From positions 1-8,115 of the forward strand of contig JAITBM010000031.1 of NCBI GenBank assembly GCA_031283565.1: a DNA stretch of 8,115 bases, given 5' to 3'. A program made the position numbers and the translations under genes. Of the stretch, positions 1 through 5,886 are shown piece after piece (position 1 is the first letter of the stretch; each line of letters opens with the position of its first letter). The notes beneath the pieces were generated by a model. It made no database searches. It was given only the letters and a program-made list of their open reading frames with translations, and had not been told where the DNA came from. This DNA is from Rickettsiales bacterium. GTDB lineage: Bacteria; Pseudomonadota; Alphaproteobacteria; Rs-D84.

Positions 1-884
1 CGCGGCTCGCGCCCCAGCATGGATGCGGACATGGCGCCGTAAAAACTGGCGGGCCTGTTCATGGCGTATTTCCAGTGCTTTTTTGCCGCCCGCGAGTCGT
101 CTGCCCCCTCTGCCGCGCGCCCGGCCCAGAACGCGGCCTCGACCTTGCGGTTGGTGTTTATGTGGTCAAGCACGAGCATGGCTTCGAAGTATTTTTGAGA
201 AGATGCATAATCTTCATTTTTATACGACAAGAGCCCCATGGTCCAAAACCCGAACTCGCTGCCGCGTTCCGCGGCCTCTTTGCCCCATTTGGCGGCTGCG
301 GCAAAGTCGGCGCTGTTGTATGCCGTGAATGCGAGCCGTCCGGCCAGACGGCCATAATCGACCCGCGCGATTTTCGCCATAAACGAATCTGATTCCATGA
401 TTTTTGCGGCTGCGGCGATATTGCGCCTTTTTATAAAGCGCACGATTTGCCCGACCTGATTTCCGATGGAGCCGTAATAGCGCCTGGCGGTGGTCGATTC
501 GTTGTAAGCGCCGCCGTCGGACTTTGGGCTGGCGACGCTCGGCGGTATCGGAGATCGCGCCAGTATCCGTTTTTTCTTGGACAGCCTGAACATTGATTCC
601 GCGCCTGGATGGGACGGATATTTGTCCAGCCACTCGGCGACCTCAAGCCCGCTGGCGGCATAATTTTTGGACATGTAGCGCTGGTGCTGCACCTCGCCCA
701 TCAGGATATCGTCCTCGACCTCGGGATCAAGCTTTTTTGCGGCGGCGATCTTTCCTTTGTCCTGCAGAGCGAAGATCCTGCCGTAAGTTTCCACATCGGC
801 CTCTGATAAGATTGTCGGCAGAGTCTCGGCGAGAGCCGACCCGCACAGCCCGCTTAAAGCTAAAAGCAGCAGCATTCGTTTCAT
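1..884 (-). CDS. Soluble lytic murein transglycosylase (Slt70-like), N-terminal part, truncated by window edge
   Basis: An uninterrupted minus-strand frame begins with ATG at 884-882 and reaches the left edge after 294 codons without a stop. Residues 1-20 form a signal peptide (basic MKR, a leucine-rich core, ALA-E cleavage site); the Cys in this stretch is not in a lipobox, so a soluble periplasmic protein is expected. The rest is helical repeat sequence typical of the superhelical U/L region of Slt70-type enzymes: motifs such as AAKWGKEAAERGSEFGFW, then VEAAFWAGRAAE, then HWKYAMNRPASFYGAMSASMLG. The last is the family's usual '...P.sFYG..A...LG' segment just before the catalytic SLT domain. 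Family enzymes cleave peptidoglycan between MurNAc and GlcNAc, forming 1,6-anhydroMurNAc. The catalytic Glu lies outside the window, so activity cannot be confirmed. The ribosome site is weak (GAGAAAA before ATG). The gene is divergent from the secreted Cys-rich gene at 1220. Confidence 0.8.
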   Translation of the reverse strand, partial: MKRMLLLLALSGLCGSALAETLPTILSEADVETYGRIFALQDKGKIAAAKKLDPEVEDDILMGEVQHQRYMSKNYAASGLEVAEWLDKYPSHPGAESMFRLSKKKRILARSPIPPSVASPKSDGGAYNESTTARRYYGSIGNQVGQIVRFIKRRNIAAAAKIMESDSFMAKIARVDYGRLAGRLAFTAYNSADFAAAAKWGKEAAERGSEFGFWTMGLLSYKNEDYASSQKYFEAMLVLDHINTNRKVEAAFWAGRAAEGADDSRAAKKHWKYAMNRPASFYGAMSASMLGREP

Positions 885-1103
885 TTTTTCTCAATTCCCT
901 CTATTTTTCAGAACCTTACTACGGCGCTGCAGACAACGCAATAGTTTTTTTCACCATATTTTATGGGAACGGCATCATTGCGCGTTTTCATTCGCGCGTG
1001 CCGTAATAATCAAAGAAAAATGTCATTTATCAGGGGCAGACTGCGGAATATCTTTTTATTACTGCGAGCGCCGCGATTACAAGCAAAAAGCGGCAGAGAT
1101 TAA

Positions 1104-1132
1104 ATTAATGTATTGCCACGGGGAGTTGTCAA
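1104..1132 (-). promoter_or_regulatory. Possible sigma-70-type promoter for the lytic transglycosylase gene
   Basis: Read on the minus strand, a perfect -35 hexamer TTGACA (1132-1127) is followed after 17 bases by ATTAAT (1109-1104), which matches four of six positions of TATAAT but not the first two. It would give a leader of about 210 bases before the ATG at 884. The -10 element is weak, so this is tentative. Confidence 0.35.
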
Positions 1133-1160
1133 GTTTTTGTGAATATATGCCACAATATGC

Positions 1161-1189
1161 TTGGAATTTTTTGCAAAGTGTGATAGAAT
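1161..1189 (+). promoter_or_regulatory. Promoter of the Cys-rich secreted protein gene
   Basis: TTGGAA (1161-1166) and TAGAAT (1184-1189) are separated by exactly 17 bases, and TG one base before the -10 makes it an extended -10 element. Transcription would start near 1196, leaving a leader of about 25 bases with an AGGAG ribosome site (1206-1210). Confidence 0.6.
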
Positions 1190-1219
1190 CCCAGTCAAGA
1201 TGTACAGGAGAAAATGTAT

Positions 1220-3307
1220 ATGAAAAAGATTTTTGCGCTGATTTCGGCGCTTTTCGTGCTTCCGGTGTTCGCGGAAGTTATGCCTGTCTATGATGAAATA
1301 TATGACGAGGAACCGCCTGCAGAGGAATATGCTCCGCCTGAAAGCGACGAGGTGCCGCCGTCCGCCGCGCAAGTTCAGGCCGCGCAAGCCGCTCCTGTGG
1401 GGTCATCCATAAACAGGGCGGCATCCGCCGCGCGGCGCCGCAGCCTGTCGTCCGGGCAACCGGCCCGGCAGGCGGGCGCATCATCGTCCCGCGCCGTCGG
1501 GGCGCGTTCCGCCGTGCAGGTGGCGGTCGCCCCCCGTGCGACCGCTCGCTCGGGAACTTCGGCGGCCGGCAGCCGGCCGGTGTCGTCCCGTTCGGCCGCC
1601 GCGCAGAGTCGCGGTGCGGCCACGCGCAGCTCGCGCACAATCGCGAATGCGATAGTTGGCCAGGCTCCGGCCGTTTCGGGCAACCCGCGGTCGGTCGGGC
1701 GGGTTGGCGCGAACAATCAGAAGGTGGTGCAGGCCCGCGCCGGAATACAGACTGCTTTGTACAACGGGGGCGTGGCCCGCGCGGCCGCCCCGGCCATGAG
1801 GGCGTCGGTTGGCGCTGCGGCGCGATCGCCCATAGTGATGCGCGCGTCATCGACTCCGCAGATATTCAGCACCGAAAGCGCAGCTGAGGCTCCATCCATT
1901 GAAAGCGCCGAGGAAGCCGCCGCAAATTTGGCTTTCTGCAAGGCCCAGTATCTGGAATGCATGGATAATTTCTGCAATGTCCTTGATGACAATCAGGGGC
2001 GCTGCACCTGCTCGTCCACGGTGAAGAAATACGAGAGTGTCGAGAGCGCGCTTAAATTGGCCACTGACCAGCTGCAGGATGTGGCGACCAAGATAAAGTA
2101 TTTGGGTCTGTCTAAAGAGGATGTGAATTCTCTGTTCAAGGCGACAGAGGCGGAGCTGACGCTCAATCAGACGGACAGCACGACTATCAAGAACAATCTT
2201 GATTCGATAAAGAAAATGCTTGTTGATCCGACGGGGCAGACGACGACAAGCGGCGGGATAAGCACGAGTTTCGATATGAGCGCCCTCAGCTTCGGAGACT
2301 CGTTCGACCTTAGCATGTTCACGGGCAGTTCGGACGCCAGCGTTCTATCGCAGCGCGGCCAGGCGCTGTACGACATCGCAAAATCGCGCTGCGCGTCTAT
2401 AATAACCGACTGCAAGAAAAGGGGGGTTGAAAGCGGCTTGGTGACGGCGTCGTACGAGCTGGAGATAGACAAGCAGTGCGTGGCTTATGAAAGAGAGCTG
2501 TCTGATGCGAATGACAGCATGAAGACGACAGTAAAGAATGCGACCAATGTTTTGCAGCAAGCCCGCCTGATGCTGGCGCAGAACAAGAACAAATACGACC
2601 TGAAAGGTTGCGTGAATGCGCTTGACACGTGCATGCAGGACGAGTTTGTCTGCGGACAAGACTACAAATTCTGTCTGGACGGGAAAAGCGAGATAATAGT
2701 GGATGGGAAGATCGTGCTTGGCTCAGAGCCGACAATAAATAATCTTAAAAGTACGGAAGACCTGTCGACCTTGACTTTGACCAGCGGCAAATGGGCGCTT
2801 CCGAGCTTAAGCAATAAAATATTTCAGCTATTGCTGCGCAAGATGGGGACGATAGACAGCGACGGGAAGGTTGATGGGATGTGCGGCGGCATTATGAAGC
2901 AATGTCAGAACTATTCGTACGGCAATGGGAGTTTTCTTGCAGTGCCGTCTACGAACATAGTTTTGCAAGAGTATCTGATCCGCACCAGAGAAAAAATCTC
3001 CGCCAAACAGCTGGAGGTGATCGATGAATACAAAGTTGGCTGCATAAACGAGATGAGGACATGTTTTGCTAAGCAGACGGTCAATACTGTGGGGAGCGAC
3101 AACACCTCGTGGGTTGATCAGACGGTTACGTTGAGTGCGTGCAATTCTTACGTAAAAACCTGTGCTGCGGTTCTTGAACTTGGGTATACGAAATGCTTTG
3201 ATTCAGCTGTATCTGCCGATGTTTGCTCGAAAGATAAGCGACTGCATATGATCAGCAGCTCCGGGGGGGGCGCATGCATGGTTAAAGATACCACCAACTG
3301 TCCGTGA
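1220..3307 (+). CDS. Large secreted protein with Ala/Ser/Arg-rich tract and repeated CX6C cysteine motifs; family not recognised
   Basis: A 695-residue protein of no family I recognise. I place the start at ATG 1220 because AGGAG (1206-1210) is 9 bases upstream; ATG 1214 (two residues longer) would be only 3 bases away. Residues 1-18 are a signal peptide (MKKIF..., cleavage after PVFA). Residues about 19-45 are acidic and proline-rich; about 55-213 are low complexity, rich in Ala, Ser and Arg, basic and probably disordered. All 22 cysteines lie from residue 240 onward. Pairs spaced CX6C occur at 240/247, 391/398, 464/471/478/485, 555/562, 608/615 and 641/648; in the first pair of each of the six clusters the fourth intervening residue is hydrophobic. 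CX9C spacings occur at 252/262 and 659/669. Helical segments separate the clusters. An even cysteine number and export suggest disulfides, which is inference. It sits alone between its own promoter and terminator. An envelope or surface role is plausible but unproven. Confidence 0.85.
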   Translation: MKKIFALISALFVLPVFAEVMPVYDEIYDEEPPAEEYAPPESDEVPPSAAQVQAAQAAPVGSSINRAASAARRRSLSSGQPARQAGASSSRAVGARSAVQVAVAPRATARSGTSAAGSRPVSSRSAAAQSRGAATRSSRTIANAIVGQAPAVSGNPRSVGRVGANNQKVVQARAGIQTALYNGGVARAAAPAMRASVGAAARSPIVMRASSTPQIFSTESAAEAPSIESAEEAAANLAFCKAQYLECMDNFCNVLDDNQGRCTCSSTVKKYESVESALKLATDQLQDVATKIKYLGLSKEDVNSLFKATEAELTLNQTDSTTIKNNLDSIKKMLVDPTGQTTTSGGISTSFDMSALSFGDSFDLSMFTGSSDASVLSQRGQALYDIAKSRCASIITDCKKRGVESGLVTASYELEIDKQCVAYERELSDANDSMKTTVKNATNVLQQARLMLAQNKNKYDLKGCVNALDTCMQDEFVCGQDYKFCLDGKSEIIVDGKIVLGSEPTINNLKSTEDLSTLTLTSGKWALPSLSNKIFQLLLRKMGTIDSDGKVDGMCGGIMKQCQNYSYGNGSFLAVPSTNIVLQEYLIRTREKISAKQLEVIDEYKVGCINEMRTCFAKQTVNTVGSDNTSWVDQTVTLSACNSYVKTCAAVLELGYTKCFDSAVSADVCSKDKRLHMISSSGGGACMVKDTTNCP

Positions 3308-3312
3308 TAAAC

Positions 3313-3330
3313 CGCCCTTCGGGGCGTTTT
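3313..3330 (+). terminator. Intrinsic terminator after the Cys-rich protein gene
   Basis: CGCCC (3313-3317), the loop TTCG and GGGCG (3322-3326) form a five-pair hairpin closed by the very stable C(UUCG)G tetraloop, followed by TTTT and then ATAAAT. It begins 5 bases after the stop codon, so it should end the upstream transcript and insulate the tRNA-Trp cluster. Confidence 0.8.
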
Positions 3331-3414
3331 ATAAATAGAGCGTTTTTCTTTGCATTTTTGTGTAATGAAAAATAGGGGCTTCGTTACGCGTGCATGTATC
3401 GAGCGCATTGGGAC

Positions 3415-3443
3415 TTGACTTGGATTGGAAGAAAGCGTATAAT
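3415..3443 (+). promoter_or_regulatory. Near-consensus promoter for the tRNA-Trp-secE-nusG-ribosomal protein cluster
   Basis: TTGACT (3415-3420) and a perfect TATAAT (3438-3443) are 17 bases apart, the optimal sigma-70 geometry and the best promoter in the window. Transcription should start around 3450, giving an 85-base 5' extension on the tRNA precursor. With no terminator seen between the tRNA and rpoB, this promoter could drive the whole downstream cluster. Confidence 0.8.
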
Positions 3444-3534
3444 ATAAAAACTTGCTTTCATGAAAAAATATGATATTCTTTCTAAACTCGGGCTAAAACC
3501 GCAAGAGGCGCGGCGCAAAAATGCGCGGGGCAAT

Positions 3535-3608
3535 AGGGGCATAGCTCAGTGGTAGAGTACTGGTCTCCAAAACCAAGGACGAGGGTCCGATTCCTTCTGC
3601 CCCTGCCA
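3535..3608 (+). tRNA. trnW: tRNA-Trp (anticodon CCA)
   Basis: The cloverleaf folds cleanly: acceptor stem AGGGGCA (3535-3541) pairs with TGCCCCT (3598-3604), then discriminator G and an encoded CCA end. The D stem is GCTC/GAGT. The anticodon stem CTGGT (3560-3564)/ACCAA (3572-3576) has a C-A mismatch at the outer pair, and its loop CTCCAAA holds anticodon CCA at 3567-3569. The variable loop is GGAC and the T stem GAGGG/CCTTC has one G-T pair. G73 is the usual tryptophan discriminator. Odd point: the T loop reads TCCGATT, so position 55, nearly always T (pseudouridine), is C here. The position directly upstream of secE is common in bacteria. Sequencing error at this single base cannot be excluded. 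Confidence 0.93.
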
Positions 3609-3719
3609 TAGGCCGGAATGTTTGCGGCTTTGCTGCGTCAAAAAGCTGGTCGAAGAAAGCGAAAGCGCGGGGTCGTGATAAAAGACGGAGCAAAGCAAAA
3701 GGCTAGGCTCTGAAAGAAA

Positions 3720-3908
3720 GTGATAAAAGTGAAGAAAGCGTTGCAATATATAAGGGACGTAAGGGCGGAATGGTTCAAGATATCATGGCCGGACCGCGAT
3801 TCCGTTGCGCGGTCGGTGGTGCTGATACTTGTGTTTTCCGCACTGGCGGCTGCGTTTGTGTTTCTGGTAGACAGCGCGATGTCTATGCTGGTGGGATGGA
3901 TATTCTAG
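3720..3908 (+). CDS. secE: Preprotein translocase subunit SecE
   Basis: A 62-residue protein of the short single-span SecE type. The amphipathic N-terminal helix ends in the signature EWFKISWPDRDSV (about residues 17-29; family pattern E..K..WP.r.e), followed by one transmembrane segment of about 20 hydrophobic residues ending in VFLVDSA. SecE clamps the two halves of SecY in the inner-membrane SecYEG channel. No ATG is available: an in-frame TGA lies just upstream, so translation starts at GTG 3720 or possibly GTG 3729, with only a purine-rich GAAAGAAAG before it. The gene lies 111 bases after tRNA-Trp and 9 bases before nusG, the usual arrangement. Confidence 0.93.
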   Translation: MIKVKKALQYIRDVRAEWFKISWPDRDSVARSVVLILVFSALAAAFVFLVDSAMSMLVGWIF

Positions 3909-3917
3909 GGGGCGCAA

Positions 3918-4445
3918 ATGGATGGCATGAAATGGTACATGGTCAGCGTGCAGACGGGCTTGGAAAAGCGCGTGGCTGAAATGTTGCGCGAAAAAATAGC
4001 CGCGGCAAAGCTGAATCCCCTGTTCGGCGAAATATTGGTTCCGGAACGCGAAGTTATGGAGATAAAGAAAGGCCGTCGCGAAAAATCGCTTCGAAAATTG
4101 TTTCCGGGCTATGTCGTCATACAGATGGAAATGACGAACGAGAGCTTTACTCTGGTAAAGCAGACGCCTAATATAGTAATGTTTCTTGGGCAGAAAGACA
4201 AGCCGGTTCCGATAACTGATGCCGAGGCGGCCCGCCTGCGCGCGCAGATGGACGAAACGGAGCAGATAGAGGATTCGAACTATGAGGTCGGGCAAGAGGT
4301 AAGAGTGATCGACGGCCCGTTTGCAAGCTTCAACGGCGTTGTGGCCGAGGTTGAAGAGACTAAGGAAAAGCTGATGGCCGTGATAACGGTGTTCGGACGC
4401 GAGACAAGCGTGAATCTGGATTTCTCGCAAGTGGAAAAGGTTTGA
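3918..4445 (+). CDS. nusG: Transcription termination/antitermination factor NusG
   Basis: A 175-residue protein, the usual NusG length. The N-terminal NGN domain (about residues 5-112) begins with KWYMVSVQTGLEKRV and contains the family's LFPGYVVIQM core and a ...PNIVMFLG segment, which contacts the RNA polymerase clamp. The C-terminal KOW domain (about 122-175) contains VGQEVRVIDGPFASFNGVV and ends ...VFGRETSVNLDFSQVEKV, the surface that binds Rho or ribosomal protein S10. The start at ATG 3918 is chosen because AGGGGG (3907-3912) lies 5 bases upstream; ATG 3927 would be 14 away. It follows secE by 9 bases and is surely cotranscribed. No key element is missing. Confidence 0.97.
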   Translation: MDGMKWYMVSVQTGLEKRVAEMLREKIAAAKLNPLFGEILVPEREVMEIKKGRREKSLRKLFPGYVVIQMEMTNESFTLVKQTPNIVMFLGQKDKPVPITDAEAARLRAQMDETEQIEDSNYEVGQEVRVIDGPFASFNGVVAEVEETKEKLMAVITVFGRETSVNLDFSQVEKV

Positions 4446-4576
4446 CGCCGGGGGCCCGCCGTCTAAGCGCGGGTGCAATTCCGCGGTCCTGGCGGAAATG
4501 CTGGCGCCGGCGCGAAATGATAAAAAAGGCGGGAGATTAGCCAGATCGGACCGCAAACTCGAAAAAGGAGTGATTT
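4446..4576 (+). promoter_or_regulatory. Structured nusG-rplK leader, possible L1 autoregulatory region
   Basis: This 131-base gap can fold into a nested hairpin: CCGCC (4456-4460) with GGCGG (4491-4495), and inside it CGCGG (4468-4472) with CCGCG (4481-4485). A palindrome GCGCCGGCGC follows at 4504-4513. AAGGAG before ATG 4577 is the rplK ribosome site. In E. coli, L1 represses rplK-rplA by binding a 23S-like site in this leader. I cannot recognise that site by eye, so the regulatory role is inference from position. I see no convincing promoter here. Confidence 0.35.
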
Positions 4577-5011
4577 ATGGCAAAGAAAGAAGTAAAGGGA
4601 ATGGTGAAATTGGTCGTTCCTGCAAAACAGGCGAATCCTGCGCCGCCGATAGGCCCCGCGCTGGGGGCCAACGGAGTGAACATAGCCGAATTCTGCAAGC
4701 AGTTCAATGACAGGACGGCGGACATGGAGCCCGGCATGCCCATACCGTGCATAATAACAGTGTACACGGATCGAAGCTTTGAATTCGTGATGAAGTTGCC
4801 GCCGGTATCGTATTTTATAAAGAAGGCGCTGAATTTGAAACTCGGGGCGCACAAGCCGGGATCTGAAATTGCGGGGCAGATTTCAATGGCGGATGTGCGG
4901 AAGATCGCCGAGCAGAAGATGCCGGATTTGAACGCTGGCGACATAGAAGCGGCGGCTCGGATAGTCGCGGGTCAGTGCCGCTCCATGGGCGTGAAAGTGG
5001 AAGGCGAATAA
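4577..5011 (+). CDS. rplK: 50S ribosomal protein L11
   Basis: A 144-residue protein of normal L11 length. The N-terminal domain carries the proline-rich thiostrepton-region motif [18 protein letters not shown] (about residues 16-33) followed by [10 protein letters not shown]. The C-terminal RNA-binding domain has the family's [20 protein letters not shown] and [10 protein letters not shown] ending. L11 binds the GTPase-associated region of 23S rRNA (helices 43/44) and supports factor binding and RelA activation. AAGGAG lies 9 bases before ATG 4577. Only one base separates its stop from rplA, so the two are probably translationally coupled. Isoleucine is encoded by ATA in 8 of 11 cases by my count. 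Confidence 0.97.
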   Translation: MAKKEVKGMVKLVVPAKQANPAPPIGPALGANGVNIAEFCKQFNDRTADMEPGMPIPCIITVYTDRSFEFVMKLPPVSYFIKKALNLKLGAHKPGSEIAGQISMADVRKIAEQKMPDLNAGDIEAAARIVAGQCRSMGVKVEGE

Positions 5012-5012
5012 A

Positions 5013-5690
5013 ATGGCAAAAATTACGAAAAAAATGAAGACTTGGGCGAATCTGGACCTGAGCAGGACGTACGGTTTGGCAGAGGCTATAGACGCGCTGC
5101 GCCCTTATGCATCGAAAAAGTTCGACGAAACTCTGGAAATGGCGGTAAGGCTTGGGATTGATCCGACGAAAGCGGACCAGAACCTGCGCGGAATGCTGTC
5201 GCTTCCGGCGGGAACCGGCAAAACGGTAAAAATCGCGGTATTTACCAAGGACAAGCAGGCTATTGCGAAAGAGGCGGGGGCTGATATTGTCGGCGACGCG
5301 GACCTGATAGACAAGGTGGCGGGCGGATTTTTGGACTTTGATCGGGTTCTGGCTACTCCGGAAATGATGCCGCAGATGGCGAAAGTGGCGAAAATTCTCG
5401 GACCGAAAGGCTTGATGCCGAATCCAAAGCTCGGAACGGTTGCGGAGAATATAGGAGCCGCTATTGCCAAGGCCAGGGCAGGGCAGATAGAGTACCGCGC
5501 CGAAAAAAACGGAATAATCCATGCGGGAATCGGGAAAATGTCGTTTTCGACAGACAAGCTGGTCGAAAATGCGAATGCTTTGCTGGATGTGCTGAAAAAA
5601 GCAAAGCCCGCGTCCGCCAAGGGCCAGTACGTGCGGGGAATATCGGTCTCGACTACGCAGGGACCGGGCTTGAAAGTGGAGAATAAATAA
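5013..5690 (+). CDS. rplA: 50S ribosomal protein L1
   Basis: A 225-residue protein, within the usual 225-235. Domain I shows FDETLEMAVRLGIDPTKADQ and the LPAGTGKTVKIAVF strand; domain II contains the L1 signature KILGPKGLMPNPKLGTV (about residues 128-144); the chain returns to domain I with GQIEYRAEKNGIIHAGIGK and the closing KGQYVRGISVSTTQGPGLKV. L1 forms the mobile stalk at the ribosomal E site and in many bacteria represses its own operon by binding the rplK leader. ATG 5013 follows the rplK stop by one base, with purine-rich GGAAGGCGAA inside the end of rplK as ribosome site. The following rplA-rplJ gap is long and highly structured. Confidence 0.97.
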   Translation: MAKITKKMKTWANLDLSRTYGLAEAIDALRPYASKKFDETLEMAVRLGIDPTKADQNLRGMLSLPAGTGKTVKIAVFTKDKQAIAKEAGADIVGDADLIDKVAGGFLDFDRVLATPEMMPQMAKVAKILGPKGLMPNPKLGTVAENIGAAIAKARAGQIEYRAEKNGIIHAGIGKMSFSTDKLVENANALLDVLKKAKPASAKGQYVRGISVSTTQGPGLKVENK

Positions 5691-5732
5691 ATGCGCGAAG
5701 TGCAATTGTTGTCGCGCCTTGCGCGGCTGTGA
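5691..5732 (+). CDS. Possible 13-codon leader ORF in the rplA-rplJ gap
   Basis: Directly abutting the rplA stop codon is ATG 5691, followed by 12 further codons and TGA at 5730-5732 (peptide MREVQLLSRLARL). GGAG at 5678-5681 lies 9 bases upstream, which is good spacing. Four of 13 residues are Leu and three Arg. The ORF covers the 5' arms of two competing RNA helices (see the entry at 5698-5784), so a ribosome on it would affect folding. A very short ORF can arise by chance and no homology can be judged, so the call is speculative. Confidence 0.25.
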   Translation: MREVQLLSRLARL

Positions 5733-5784
5733 TGACCTTATGACCCTGATTGCACGGTCAAGCCGCGCAAGGGCGCACGCACTT
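5698..5784 (+). promoter_or_regulatory. Large inverted-repeat RNA structure with mutually exclusive helices, upstream of the L10 leader
   Basis: One strong helix pairs GCGCCTTGCGCGGCT (5714-5728) with AGCCGCGCAAGGGCGC (5761-5776), with a single bulged G. It can be continued inward by TGACC (5733-5737) with GGTCA (5756-5760) and outward by AAGTGC (5698-5703) with GCACTT (5779-5784). A competing helix, GTGCAAT (5700-5706) with ATTGCAC (5749-5755), crosses it: either a pseudoknot forms, or the outer stem and this helix alternate. No U-tract follows, so it is not an ordinary terminator. It may also be an RNase processing site or a dispersed palindromic repeat; the window alone cannot tell. Confidence 0.5.
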
Positions 5785-5800
5785 TGCAAGTTGAAGAAGA

Positions 5801-5860
5801 TTCTGTCCGAGACTGACGGCGCCGAAAGGCTTAAAAGGCAAGCCGTCATAGACGAAAGAG
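5801..5860 (+). promoter_or_regulatory. L10 leader: L10-L12 binding kink-turn element
   Basis: The core stem GACGGC (5815-5820)/GCCGTC (5842-5847) is flanked by an outer GTC (5805-5807)/GAC (5851-5853) helix. The asymmetric loop between them (CGAGACT on one side, ATA on the other) corresponds to GAAGACC/GUA of the E. coli rplJ leader as I recall it. The core is capped by a GNRA hairpin GCC-GAAA-GGC (5821-5830) followed directly by TTAA, matching the E. coli hairpin followed by UUAA. In known systems the L10-L12 complex binds this kink-turn and represses rplJL translation. The position just upstream of rplJ fits. Confidence 0.8.
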
Positions 5861-5870
5861 AAAATCTTTT

Positions 5871-5886
5871 GGGGCAGGAAAGCCCC
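5871..5886 (+). promoter_or_regulatory. Hairpin between the L10 leader and rplJ
   Basis: GGGGC (5871-5875) and GCCCC (5882-5886) pair around the loop AGGAAA. A weaker AAAGA (5855-5859)/TCTTT (5865-5869) hairpin precedes it. The loop holds AGGA, but the rplJ ribosome site itself (GAGG 5924-5927) lies 38 bases downstream. With no T-tract it is unlikely to terminate; it may be part of the translational control module. Confidence 0.4.

Larger units (their letters stand above)
885..1213. other. Divergent intergenic region between lytic transglycosylase and Cys-rich protein genes
   Basis: These 329 bases hold no credible gene; the short frames crossing it have no ribosome site and overlap the flanking genes. 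It contains the promoters listed separately and one imperfect hairpin at 969-1004: ACGGCA (969-974) pairs with TGCCGT (999-1004), and inside it GCGCG (980-984) pairs with CGCGC (993-997), with a 5-versus-1 base internal loop. No T-tract follows on either strand, so it is not a simple terminator. If the reverse promoter is real, the hairpin lies in the transglycosylase mRNA leader. Confidence 0.6.

Noticed and set aside
593..1006. Plus-strand 137-codon frame opposite the transglycosylase start
   Set aside because: Its first 290 bases are antisense to a protein with a clear signal peptide and family motifs; no ribosome site precedes it.
1278..1850. Minus-strand frames opposite the low-complexity tract of the secreted protein
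   Set aside because: Pro/Arg-rich translations arise from the G+C-rich Ala/Arg codons on the other strand; the plus-strand frame has promoter, ribosome site and signal peptide.
3675..3729. Ten-base direct repeat GTGATAAAAG at 3675 and 3720, and a possible upstream secE start at 3675
   Set aside because: A TGA in the same frame at 3711-3713 separates them, so 3675 cannot start SecE; two copies of ten bases may be chance.
4498..4710. Plus-strand 70-codon frame at the nusG-rplK gap
   Set aside because: It overlaps the start of rplK in another frame and has no ribosome site.
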